From the NCBI GenBank assembly GCA_035252155.1, contig DATFDL010000364.1:1-11761 (forward strand): a DNA stretch of 11,761 bases, written 5' to 3'. The notes under the pieces are model-generated. The model ran no database searches. It saw only the letters and a list, made by a program, of their open reading frames with translations, and was not told the DNA's origin. Shown here piece after piece: positions 1 to 7,500 of the stretch. This DNA comes from JAICLL01 sp035252155. Lineage in GTDB: Bacteria; Planctomycetota; Planctomycetia; Pirellulales; JAICIG01. Each line of letters begins with the position of its first letter. The stretch's first letter is position 1. The position numbers and the translations under genes were made by a program.

Positions 1-2
1 GC

Positions 3-182
3 ACGCTCGGCGGGTTCAAGAGCAGCGTGTGGGCGGTGGCCTTTGCGCCGTCCGGCCAACTGCTGGCCACCGGCAGCCACAGCGATTCGCTCAAGCTCTG
101 GAAGAACGGCTGGGTCGAGGCACTGCCGCCCGCTCCGGCCGCCGCCAAGCCCGCCGACCCTACCGCTAGCGCCAGCAAATAA
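3..182 (+). CDS. WD40-repeat protein, C-terminal fragment (5' end outside window)
   Basis: The open frame enters from the left edge and stops at TAA 180-182, leaving 59 residues. The first part reads as the last blade of a WD40 propeller: SVWAVAFAPSGQLLATGS followed by SLKLWKNG, matching the usual pattern of a hydrophobic strand, a PxGxxLATGS turn and an LxLW strand. The last roughly 20 residues (PAPAAAKPADPTASASK) are a low-complexity Ala/Pro tail. WD40 propellers are binding scaffolds, and in planctomycetes they often sit in very long proteins fused to kinases or cytochrome domains; which kind this is cannot be told from the fragment. The next gene is on the opposite strand and converges on it. 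The family is fairly certain and the function is not. Confidence 0.8.
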   Translation, partial: TLGGFKSSVWAVAFAPSGQLLATGSHSDSLKLWKNGWVEALPPAPAAAKPADPTASASK

Positions 183-399
183 CCGCCGCCGGAACTCGCC
201 CCCTCCGTACATTCGAGGTCAGGCGGCCACGATGCGGAAGGCAAAAAAATGGAGGGCAAAAAAATGGGGAAAGAGATCAATAGATGAAGGCGGAGCGTTT
301 TCGCCCCCCATTCTATTTCCGTCGCTCGTTCCGTTTTATCCCCTCATTCTCCATCTTTTTGCCTTCCATTTTTTGCCTTCGACAAGGTGAGCGCCGACT
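183..399. other. Convergent intergenic region
   Basis: This 217-nt gap lies between the WD40 tail and the 3' end of the minus-strand propeller gene. I see no convincing gene in it. An open frame across it is only a low-complexity translation rich in Pro, Arg and Lys. Its main content is the inverted repeat at 236-381. There is no GC-rich hairpin followed by a U-run on either strand, so no canonical terminator can be named. Confidence 0.6.
236..381. repeat. Imperfect inverted repeat with tandem 15-mer arm
   Basis: The left arm holds two adjacent 15-nt units, GGCAAAAAAATGGAG (240-254) and GGCAAAAAAATGGGG (255-269), differing at one base. The right arm (about 348-381) read on the minus strand repeats the theme: GGCAAAAAATGGAA followed by GGCAAAAAGATGGAG. 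The arms are therefore inverted relative to each other, roughly 33 nt long, with a few mismatches and one indel, and separated by about 80 nt. RNA from either strand could fold into a long imperfect hairpin. It could be a dispersed planctomycete repeat, a MITE-like relic, or a bidirectional transcription-ending structure. The sequence alone does not decide. Confidence 0.65.
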
Positions 400-1845
400 T
401 CACTCGGTCTCCGCAAACGCATAGAGATCTGCGGCCGTGCGGAGATAAAGGGTGTTGTCGGCAATTGCGGGCGTAGCGGCGCAGCGCTCGCCCAACTCCG
501 AGTTCTTGGCCGCGACCACCGCTTTGTCGGCGCCGGCCTTTAATACGGTTATGGCGCCGCCATCGAGCGACGTGAAGTAAATGTGGCCGTTCGCCGCCAC
601 CGGCGAGGCGTAGTATCGACCACCAGCGGCGACACGCGCTTGATAGATTTGCTTTCCGGTCTCGGCATCGTTGGCGATGACGATGCCGCCGTCGCGGACC
701 ATGACGTACTGGCCGCGATACAAGATTGCCGAAGCGACATAGGGCAAGCCCTTCGTTTTCTTCCAAAGCACGTGCGACGCGGTAATGTCGCCCGAACCAC
801 CGGCCTTGAGGGCAAACGCGCTGTCCTTGCCCTCGGACCACATTTTCATGATTGCTTCATATTCTTCTCGCGTGATCGTGCCGTCTTTGTTGACATCCTG
901 GTTGTCAAAGAAGCCTTGAAACGCCTCGCCTCCCTCGGCCTTTGAAATCGCCCCGTTCTGGTCTTTGTCGAGGTTCATGAGCAGCGCGTCGAAGGTTTGC
1001 ATCGTTTGTGTCCCCTCTTCGCCGCCGGACGATGAACCGGCGAAGTAGAGCTTGCCATCGGCAACGACCGGCGAGGCACAACAGCCCGACGGCATGCTGG
1101 CCACCGACCAGCGCTCTTCGCCTGAATCGAGATCGTAGCCGATCATTCGGGCGTGCCCGCCCGACACCACCTGCTTGCCGTGGGCGGTGTCCCACACGAC
1201 GGGCGTACACCACGAGACCGGCGAGACTCGCTTCTGCTCCCATTTCGGCTGGCCCGTCATGGCGTCGAGCGCGAGGATTCGTGAAAGGGTTTTCGACTCC
1301 TTGATCTCATCCCGCACCAGTATGACGAGACCGTCGGCCAGGATCGGCGAGACTCCCGAACCAAAATCGCCGCCCGTCACCACCGTCGGCATTTCGAACC
1401 GCCAAAGCTCCTTGCCCGAATGGTCGTAACAAAACAGCCCGCACGAACCGAAGTAAGAGACGATGCGCTGTCCATCGGTGGCCGGCGTCGATGCGGCGGG
1501 GCTGCCTTCGACTTTGTGATAGGCCTCAATCTTTTCGGCCGGAGCTTCGGCACGCCAGGCCTCGCTGCCGTCGGCGCGGCGGTAGGCGATGGTGTAAAGC
1601 TTGCCGTCATCGAATGCCGTGATGACGAGCAGCTCGCCCGCGACAATCGGCGACGAAATGCCCGGCGGAACGGGCACTTTCCATTTCACGTTTTTATCAG
1701 GGCCAAACTCGACGGGCGGCTTTTCTCCCTCGGCCACGCCCGAACCATTCGGCCCGCGAAACCGCGGCCACACCAGCGAATCATCGGCGGCTACGCCCAC
1801 TGCTGCGAACGTCACGACCCAAGACAGCGCGATCAATATTCTCAT
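400..1845 (-). CDS. Exported PQQ-like beta-propeller protein with paired EF-hands
   Basis: A 481-residue protein. It begins with a signal peptide (MRILIALSWVVTFAAVGVAA, then DD), so it is exported. The body is a PQQ-like/quinoprotein propeller: repeats of the form SPIVAGELLVI, ASPVVADGKLYF, YASPVAANGHIYF and ATPAIADNTLYL alternate with W-containing strands (GSEAWRAE, GKELWRFE, GEERWSVA). The opening WPRFRGPNGSG motif is typical of planctomycete members. Between blades lie two EF-hand loops, residues 293-304 (DKDQNGAISKAE) and 317-328 (DVNKDGTITREE), both with acidic residues at positions 1, 3 and 12, so calcium binding is plausible. No dehydrogenase catalytic set is evident, and it may be a scaffold or BamB-like rather than a PQQ enzyme. 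The start is supported by GAGGA (complement of 1851-1855) 5 nt upstream. It is transcribed divergently from the hydrolase at 2092. Confidence 0.9.
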   Translation of the reverse strand: MRILIALSWVVTFAAVGVAADDSLVWPRFRGPNGSGVAEGEKPPVEFGPDKNVKWKVPVPPGISSPIVAGELLVITAFDDGKLYTIAYRRADGSEAWRAEAPAEKIEAYHKVEGSPAASTPATDGQRIVSYFGSCGLFCYDHSGKELWRFEMPTVVTGGDFGSGVSPILADGLVILVRDEIKESKTLSRILALDAMTGQPKWEQKRVSPVSWCTPVVWDTAHGKQVVSGGHARMIGYDLDSGEERWSVASMPSGCCASPVVADGKLYFAGSSSGGEEGTQTMQTFDALLMNLDKDQNGAISKAEGGEAFQGFFDNQDVNKDGTITREEYEAIMKMWSEGKDSAFALKAGGSGDITASHVLWKKTKGLPYVASAILYRGQYVMVRDGGIVIANDAETGKQIYQARVAAGGRYYASPVAANGHIYFTSLDGGAITVLKAGADKAVVAAKNSELGERCAATPAIADNTLYLRTAADLYAFAETE

Positions 1846-1850
1846 GATGG

Positions 1851-1855
1851 TCCTC
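1851..1855 (-). promoter_or_regulatory. Ribosome binding site of the propeller gene
   Basis: The minus strand reads GAGGA here, 5 nt before the ATG at 1845. It fits a short Shine-Dalgarno sequence and supports that start over any downstream Met. Confidence 0.5.
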
Positions 1856-1874
1856 GCGATCGAATAGAGCGGTT

Positions 1875-1880
1875 ATCATA
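1875..1880 (-). promoter_or_regulatory. Candidate -10 box for the propeller gene
   Basis: The minus strand reads TATGAT, one base from the sigma-70 consensus, about 30 nt upstream of the propeller start. The region 16-18 nt further upstream has at best 3 of 6 matches to a -35 box, so this is weak. It lies in an AT-richer patch of an otherwise GC-rich window. Confidence 0.28.
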
Positions 1881-1935
1881 TCCGCGCGGAAAACAGCCCG
1901 CCAGCGTGTACCGCAGTGGATTGCTTGGGTCTTCG

Positions 1936-2002
1936 GTAGCTGACTTCGTGAGAAGTCAGGCTGCCACGGAGTTCCGGCCGGAATTCTTACGAATTCCGCT
2001 AC
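1936..2002. repeat. REPIN-like element: two inverted REP palindromes with GTAG leaders
   Basis: On the plus strand GTAG (1936-1939) precedes a hairpin with stem CTGACTTC (1940-1947), loop GTGA (1948-1951) and stem GAAGTCAG (1952-1959). On the minus strand GTAG (complement of 1999-2002) precedes a hairpin with stem CGGAATTC, loop GTAA and stem GAATTCCG (complement of 1979-1998). The two copies point toward each other across a 19-nt spacer. They differ at two stem positions, and at both the partner base has changed too, keeping all 8 pairs. Both loops are of GNRA type. A GTAG tetranucleotide 5' of a palindrome is the hallmark of REP sequences, and an inverted REP pair is a REPIN/BIME unit mobilised by RAYT (TnpA-REP) transposases in other bacteria. 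No transposase is visible here. The element lies between the two divergent genes. Confidence 0.75.
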
Positions 2003-2023
2003 GGAGCTTTGCGATTGTTACGC

Positions 2024-2052
2024 TGTACGGCACGATCCACACTGGCGATAAT
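2024..2052 (+). promoter_or_regulatory. Candidate sigma-70-type promoter of the hydrolase operon
   Basis: GATAAT at 2047-2052 matches 5 of 6 bases of a -10 box. A weak -35-like TGTACG (2024-2029, 3 of 6) sits 17 nt upstream. A start near 2059 would leave a leader of about 30 nt containing the ribosome binding site at 2078. The position, directly downstream of the REP pair and upstream of the first operon gene, is reasonable, but planctomycete promoters are poorly defined, so the call stays tentative. Confidence 0.35.
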
Positions 2053-2077
2053 CGGGACCGCCCTAGTTTCGCGTCAA

Positions 2078-2083
2078 AAGGAG
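2078..2083 (+). promoter_or_regulatory. Ribosome binding site deciding the hydrolase start
   Basis: AAGGAG lies 8 nt upstream of the ATG at 2092, ideal spacing. It fixes the start there rather than at any codon in the long upstream open frame, which reaches back into the antisense of the propeller gene. Confidence 0.75.
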
Positions 2084-2091
2084 CCCGCTCC

Positions 2092-3192
2092 ATGCACCGC
2101 CGCACATTTCTCGGCACGGCCTTGGCCGCATCGACCCTATCTCCTTTGTTCGCGGCCGCACGCAAGCAGCGGTGGGACGACGCGGCCGACGTGCTTCAGC
2201 GGGCCGTGGCGGCCGGGCAAGTCGAGGCCGCGGTGCTTCATGTGGCGCAGGGCGATCAGTCGTACACCCGCCACTTCGGCAAAGCGTCTTCGGACGATGC
2301 GATGTTCTTGCTCGGCTCGATCTCCAAGCCGATCAATGTGACGGCCGTCATGACGCTGTTCGACCAGGGCAAGTTTCAGCTCGACGATCGCGTAAAGAAG
2401 TTCTTGCCTGCGTTTACCGGCGACGGCCGCGACGACGTGACCATCCGCCATCTGCTCACGCACGTCTCGGGGCTGCCCGATCAAGTGGCCGACAACAACG
2501 AGTTGCGCAAGCGTCATGCCTCTTTGGCCGAATTTGCCGAGCGGGCCGCCCGAGCGCCTTTAGGCTTTGCCCCCGGTTCACAATACAGCTATTCGAGCAT
2601 GGGCATTCTGCTGGTCACGCAGATCGCGGAAATCATCAGCGGCTCGGACATTCTCACGCTGGTCGATCGCGGCGTATTTCAGCCGCTGGGCATGAAGCAC
2701 TCGGCCCAGGGGCTCGGTCGCTTCAAGCTGGCCGACATGGTGGCGTGTCAAAGTGAAGGCGCTGCGCCCGAATCGGGCAGCGGCGATCCGCAAGCCAGCG
2801 AGTGGAACTGGAATAGCGCGTATTGGCGGAAGCTGGGCGCGCCTTGGGGCGGCACGCACGCTTCGGCTCCTGACATTGGCACATTCCTATCCGAGTTCCT
2901 GCGCGCGGATGGCAAAGTTGTGCGCAAAGAGACGGCGCGGTTGATGATCCAAAACCACAATCCACCCGGCCTCACCCCGCGCGGGCTGGGGTTTGCCGTG
3001 CGCCAACAGGCCGGCAGCCCCGGATGTTCCGAGAAAACCTTCGGCCACACCGGCTCGACGGGTACGCTGTGCTGGGCCGACCCCGCCAGCCAGACGATTT
3101 GCGTGGTGCTCACGTCGTTACCCGCGCGGGCCCTGCGTCCACATCCCCGCGAGCTCGCCGCCGACCGCGTTGCCGCCGCGGTCCGCCGCTAA
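2092..3192 (+). CDS. Tat-exported serine hydrolase of the beta-lactamase/class C fold
   Basis: A 366-residue serine hydrolase of the beta-lactamase-related (class C/esterase/DD-peptidase) family. The N-terminus MHRRTFLGTALAASTLSPLF has a twin-arginine followed by a hydrophobic stretch, indicating folded export by the Tat route. The family motifs are in order: S76-x-x-K79 (GSISK, nucleophile and general base), LLTHVSGLPD, a Y167-S-S motif (YSYSSMG, equivalent to Y-x-N) and H319-T-G (replacing KTG). The length fits a single-domain enzyme. It probably hydrolyses an ester or amide, since most relatives with HxG instead of KTG are esterases or peptidases rather than resistance enzymes; the substrate is unknown. 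It is the first gene of a probable operon, with the amidohydrolase 57 nt downstream. The family and active site are clear. Confidence 0.92.
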   Translation: MHRRTFLGTALAASTLSPLFAAARKQRWDDAADVLQRAVAAGQVEAAVLHVAQGDQSYTRHFGKASSDDAMFLLGSISKPINVTAVMTLFDQGKFQLDDRVKKFLPAFTGDGRDDVTIRHLLTHVSGLPDQVADNNELRKRHASLAEFAERAARAPLGFAPGSQYSYSSMGILLVTQIAEIISGSDILTLVDRGVFQPLGMKHSAQGLGRFKLADMVACQSEGAAPESGSGDPQASEWNWNSAYWRKLGAPWGGTHASAPDIGTFLSEFLRADGKVVRKETARLMIQNHNPPGLTPRGLGFAVRQQAGSPGCSEKTFGHTGSTGTLCWADPASQTICVVLTSLPARALRPHPRELAADRVAAAVRR

Positions 3193-3249
3193 CTGCGGTC
3201 GTTCGCATTGAACCGCGCAAGCTTGATTCCTCGGCGTTTGCCGCCGACA

Positions 3250-4557
3250 ATGAGCCAAACCATGAAACACAGCTCTGTTCCCACGCTGATTACCAATGGC
3301 CAGCTCATCGACGGCAACGGCGGTCCGCCAGTGAATGACGCCGCAGTGATGGTCAAGGAGGGGCGCATTGTGTTTGCCGGTCGCAAAGAGGCGGCGCCCG
3401 CCGTGCCGCCTGATGCCCGAACCATTGATGCCCGCGGCGGCACGATCATGCCGGGACTGATTGAGGCACATTTTCATCCCACGTATTTCAATGTCGCCAA
3501 GTTGGAAGATCTCGATATCAAGTATCCGGTCGAGTATGTCACGCTGCTGGCGGCCCACAACGCTCGGCTGGCGCTGGAGTGCGGCTACACGGCGGCGCGG
3601 TCGGGCGGAAGTTTGTTCAATATCGATGTCTGGCTCAAGCGGGCCATCGAAAACGACGTGACCAGCGGTCCGCGGCTGGCCGCTAGCGGACGTGAGATCT
3701 GCGGCGTCGGTGGGCTGATGGATTGGAACCCCGATTTCCGCAAGATCGGCATGGAAGGGCTGGTGCTGCTGGTCAACGGGCCGGATGAAGCCCGTGCGGC
3801 CGTTCGCAAACTGGTGAAAGATGGAGTCGAGTGGGTCAAAACCTATCCAACCGGCGATGCCGCGGCGCCCGACACCAACGACCATCACACGCTCTGCATG
3901 ACCTTCGATGAGATGCACGCCTGCGTTGCAACCGCTCACAACCACGGGCTGAAAGTCACAGGGCATTGCCGGGCTACCGAGGGCATCAAGAATGCCTTGC
4001 GGGCCGGTTACGATACGCTCGAACACGGCACCTTCATGGACGACGAGGCGCTCGACCTGTTGCTGACGCGCAACACGCCGGTCGTGCCCGCTCTGTACTT
4101 CGAGAAGGTGAGCGTCGAACTCGGGCCAGAGTTTGGATTGCCGCAGGCGGTGATCGACGGGCATCAAGAGACGCTCGAAGCCGGGGCCGAAAGCGCCCGC
4201 CGCATTCTGCGGCATGGCGGGCGGCTGGGCATGGGCGGCGATTACGGTTTTGCCTGGAACCCGCACGGCGACTACGCCAAGGAGCTGGGCTTCTTTGTCG
4301 ATTACGTCGGCCTCGGCCCGCTGGAAGTCATCACCTGCGCCACCCGCACCGGGGCGCAGATCATGGGCCGAGACGACGAGCTCGGCACCCTCGAAGCCGG
4401 CAAGCTGGCCGACGTGCTCGTGGTCGATGGCGACGTGCTGGCAGACATTCATGCGCTTGAAGATCGCGGGCGGTTCATCGCGGTGATGCAGAACGGCATT
4501 GTCAAAGCAGGGCGATTGGCCGAAACGGCGACGCAAGAGTTTGAACAGAACCAATGA
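3250..4557 (+). CDS. Metal-dependent amidohydrolase (imidazolonepropionase-like)
   Basis: A 435-residue member of the amidohydrolase superfamily, nearest in style to imidazolonepropionase-like or prolidase-type enzymes. Metal-site elements appear in order: H74-x-H76 (GLIEAHFHP), K197 (EWVKTY, the likely carbamylated lysine), H239 (VTGHCR), H259 (LEHGTF) and D331 (GGDYGF). The N-terminal strands (TLITNGQLIDGNGG) and C-terminal strands (GTLEAGKLADVLVVDGD) form the usual small beta-sandwich flanking the barrel. No signal peptide is seen, so it should be cytoplasmic, unlike both neighbours. The start is uncertain: ATG 3250 was chosen, ATG 3262 and TTG 3208 are also in frame, and none has a strong ribosome binding site. 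It stops 7 nt before the next start, strong support for co-transcription. The substrate, probably a small amide, dipeptide or cyclic compound, cannot be assigned. Confidence 0.9.
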   Translation: MSQTMKHSSVPTLITNGQLIDGNGGPPVNDAAVMVKEGRIVFAGRKEAAPAVPPDARTIDARGGTIMPGLIEAHFHPTYFNVAKLEDLDIKYPVEYVTLLAAHNARLALECGYTAARSGGSLFNIDVWLKRAIENDVTSGPRLAASGREICGVGGLMDWNPDFRKIGMEGLVLLVNGPDEARAAVRKLVKDGVEWVKTYPTGDAAAPDTNDHHTLCMTFDEMHACVATAHNHGLKVTGHCRATEGIKNALRAGYDTLEHGTFMDDEALDLLLTRNTPVVPALYFEKVSVELGPEFGLPQAVIDGHQETLEAGAESARRILRHGGRLGMGGDYGFAWNPHGDYAKELGFFVDYVGLGPLEVITCATRTGAQIMGRDDELGTLEAGKLADVLVVDGDVLADIHALEDRGRFIAVMQNGIVKAGRLAETATQEFEQNQ

Positions 4558-4564
4558 AGTTCTC

Positions 4565-7500
4565 ATGTTGAATCGCCACCTAGCCTGCGTGCTTCTCTTG
4601 CTGTCGGCCATTGCCGCTCCGCGTGCGGCGTTCCCTGCCGGCGAGGCGTCCACACCACAATCGCTCTTCGCGCGCGAGAACCTGGTGGCCTGGTGCATCG
4701 TGCCGTTCGATCGCCGCCAGCGCACGCCCGAAGACCGGGCGGAGATGCTCGCGCGACTCGGTTTTCGGCACTTCGCTTACGATTGGCGGGCCGAGCACCT
4801 GCCGACCTTTGAACGCGAATTACAAGCGCTGGCCAAGCACGGCATCGCGCTCGACGCCGTCTGGTTCCCCGCCGCGCTGAACGACGACGCCAAAACGATT
4901 CTCGCGTCCCTCGAACGGCACAAGATTCACACGCAGCTTTGGATCACGATGGGCGATCCCGCGCCTGGGGGCGATCAAGCAGCCAAGGTCGCCGCGGCCG
5001 CCGATCTGCTCAAGCCCATCGCCGAAGAGACCGAGCGAATCGGCTGCCAGATCGCGCTCTACAACCATGGCGGCTGGTTCGGCGAGCCGGAAAACCAGCT
5101 TGCCGTCATCGACCGCCTCGGTCTGGAGAACGTCGGCATTGTCTACAACCTGCACCACGGGCACGATCATCTCGACCGGTTGGAAACGTTGCTCCGTCTG
5201 ATGATGCCGCACTTGCTGGCCCTCAATCTCAACGGCATGACGCGCCAGGGCGACCGTTTCGGCCGGAAGATTCTGCCGCTGGCACAAGGCGAGGTCGATC
5301 TGCCGCTGTTACGGACCATCTGCGCCAGCGGTTATCGCGGGCCGATCGGCATTCTCGGCCACACGATGGACGATGCCGAGGAGCGGCTGCGCGACAATCT
5401 CGACGGTTTGGACTGGTTGGTAGCGAACCTTGCCGGCAGATCGACAGCGCCGAGGCCGACGCCCCGCACGCCGGTGGGTGAGGCACCGTCCTTGCCGGCC
5501 GGGCAATTTCGCGGGCGGCTGGCCGAAGGCAAGCCCGATTATCGCCAGCCGCCGCTGACGGTCGAGTGCCGCGCGAAGCTGCTATCCAGCGATTCGTACA
5601 ACATTCTGGTGGCCGGCGACACTAAGCAATCGGGCGCGCATTGGGAGCTGTTCAGCATGGCGGGCAACGGCCTGCTGACTGCCTATTTGCCAGGAATGAA
5701 GCCTGACCATGTGCGTTCGCAACGCAAGATCTGCGACGGCGCGTGGCATGACGCGGCCATGTTATATGAGGCCGATCGCGTGCGGCTGGTGCTCGATGGC
5801 GAGGTCGTTGCCGATCAACCTGTCGAATCGGCCGGCAAGCCGGTTGTGCCCGGCGGATTGGGTATCGGACGGCTGGCCGAAGGCGGGCTGGGTTGCCACG
5901 GCGAACTGGCCCATGTGCGCTTGACCCGAGGAATTCGTGCTGGGATGCATCGTGGGGCCGATGCACCGGCGGCGGATGGCGACACGATCGGTTTATGGAT
6001 CATCGGACCGGCGCAAGGCGATCTGCAAGACAAGTCGCCGCTGAAGAACACCGCGAAGGTGACAGAAATCCTGCCCACCACGCAGGGGCCGGTGCCCGCG
6101 GCGCAGGTCAACTTCGAGCTGGTCGGGGCGCAGGGCGCGGTCGAGCTGATCGACCGCTCGCGCACCGACGCCTATCTGGGAGTGAAAGTCGACGGCGAAG
6201 GCCGCTTGTTCGTTGGCGCTCGCGAAGTGGTGTATCGGTTCGCGCCCGATCGCGGCGGCTTCAAGCTGCGCCAAGAAGTCTGCCGGCTGCCGGCCGATTC
6301 GATCGTCATGGGCCTCGAGTTTCGCGGCGACGATCTGTATGTGCTCGCCAACAATGCGCTGTATTTATTGTCGAACGGACGGATCCAGGCCGGCGTAAGA
6401 CCCCGGCGCATCTTGTGGGGCTTGCCGCTCGATCTACATGTCAGCTTTCACTGTCTGGCGTGGGGGCCCGAGGGCGATCTGTATCTGACGCACGGCGATC
6501 CGCTCTTGAACTATGGCGACTGGAACCGCCCCGACCACTGGGGCCACTGGACGCTGTACGCCGGTCCCAAAGCCGAACCGGTGCCATATACGGGCGTGGG
6601 CGCCGTGCTGCGCGTGCGGCCGGATGGCAGCCGCGTGCGCGTGGTGGCCGGTGGGCTGCGCGGACCGGTGGGATTGGCGTTCGACCCGCAATGGAACCTA
6701 TTTACCAACGATAACGACCACGAGAGCCGGGCAGATCTCTACGCACCCGCACGGCTATTGCACGTCACGCCACACATCGACTTCGCCTGGCCGCGCGGCT
6801 GGATCGCTTCGAAAAGTCCGCGACGTTCCGATCTGATCGAGCCGGTCACGAATGAACTGGGCCGCGGCGTGCCGTGCGACCTGCTGTGGCGGTCCGACGC
6901 CCAGGGCGCCGACTCACTGTTAATGGCCCGCTGGGATCAGATGTCCGTGAGCCGGTTCGCTGTGCAGCCGCGGGGCGCCAGTTTTTCGGCCCAGGGAGAG
7001 CCATTTCTGGCGGGCCGCGATTTTGCCCGGCCCGTCGGCATGGCCATGGGTCCAGATGGGCGAATGTATGTCACATCGCTTTATTTGGGAGGCAATGTCG
7101 GGTCGCCTCATTGCTACAGCGATTTGGTGATGATCTCGGGCAATGAAAGTGCGCCAGCGGCGCCACGTCTTGCCACGGCGTCATCGGCCGAGTTATGGGA
7201 AGAGCTTTCGCATCCTGATTTACTGCGGCGGCAGCGTGCCCACCAGGAGATCCTGCGTCGTGGCGGGTTGCGCGAAGCTGCCAGGAAATTGCGCAAGGCG
7301 TCCACCGACGACCCGGCGCAGGCACACTTGCCCTGGCTGCTCGCGGCGGGCGGGCTGGCCGAGGCGCGCCGGCTGCAAAGTACGGCCGCCGACGATCCTC
7401 GCGCCGCACGACGCGTGCAGGCCATCCGTGTCTTGGCCGAATTCAAAGCAATTGGCGCCCCTGATGATCTGTTCATCACGGCGCTCGACGACCGCGCCCC

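Noticed and set aside
1420..2091. Upstream in-frame extension of the serine hydrolase
   Set aside because: It runs antisense to the propeller gene and through the REP pair. The Tat signal and the AAGGAG at 2078 place the start at 2092.
2092..3192. Antibiotic-resistance beta-lactamase
   Set aside because: The SxxK is present, but the Y-S-S and H-T-G motifs fit esterase/peptidase relatives better than resistance enzymes, and nothing nearby suggests a resistance cassette.
3118..4725. Long open frame of 535 codons on the minus strand
   Set aside because: It lies antisense to the whole amidohydrolase, whose metal-binding motifs are intact. The product has no recognisable domain and is typical of antisense frames in GC-rich codon usage.
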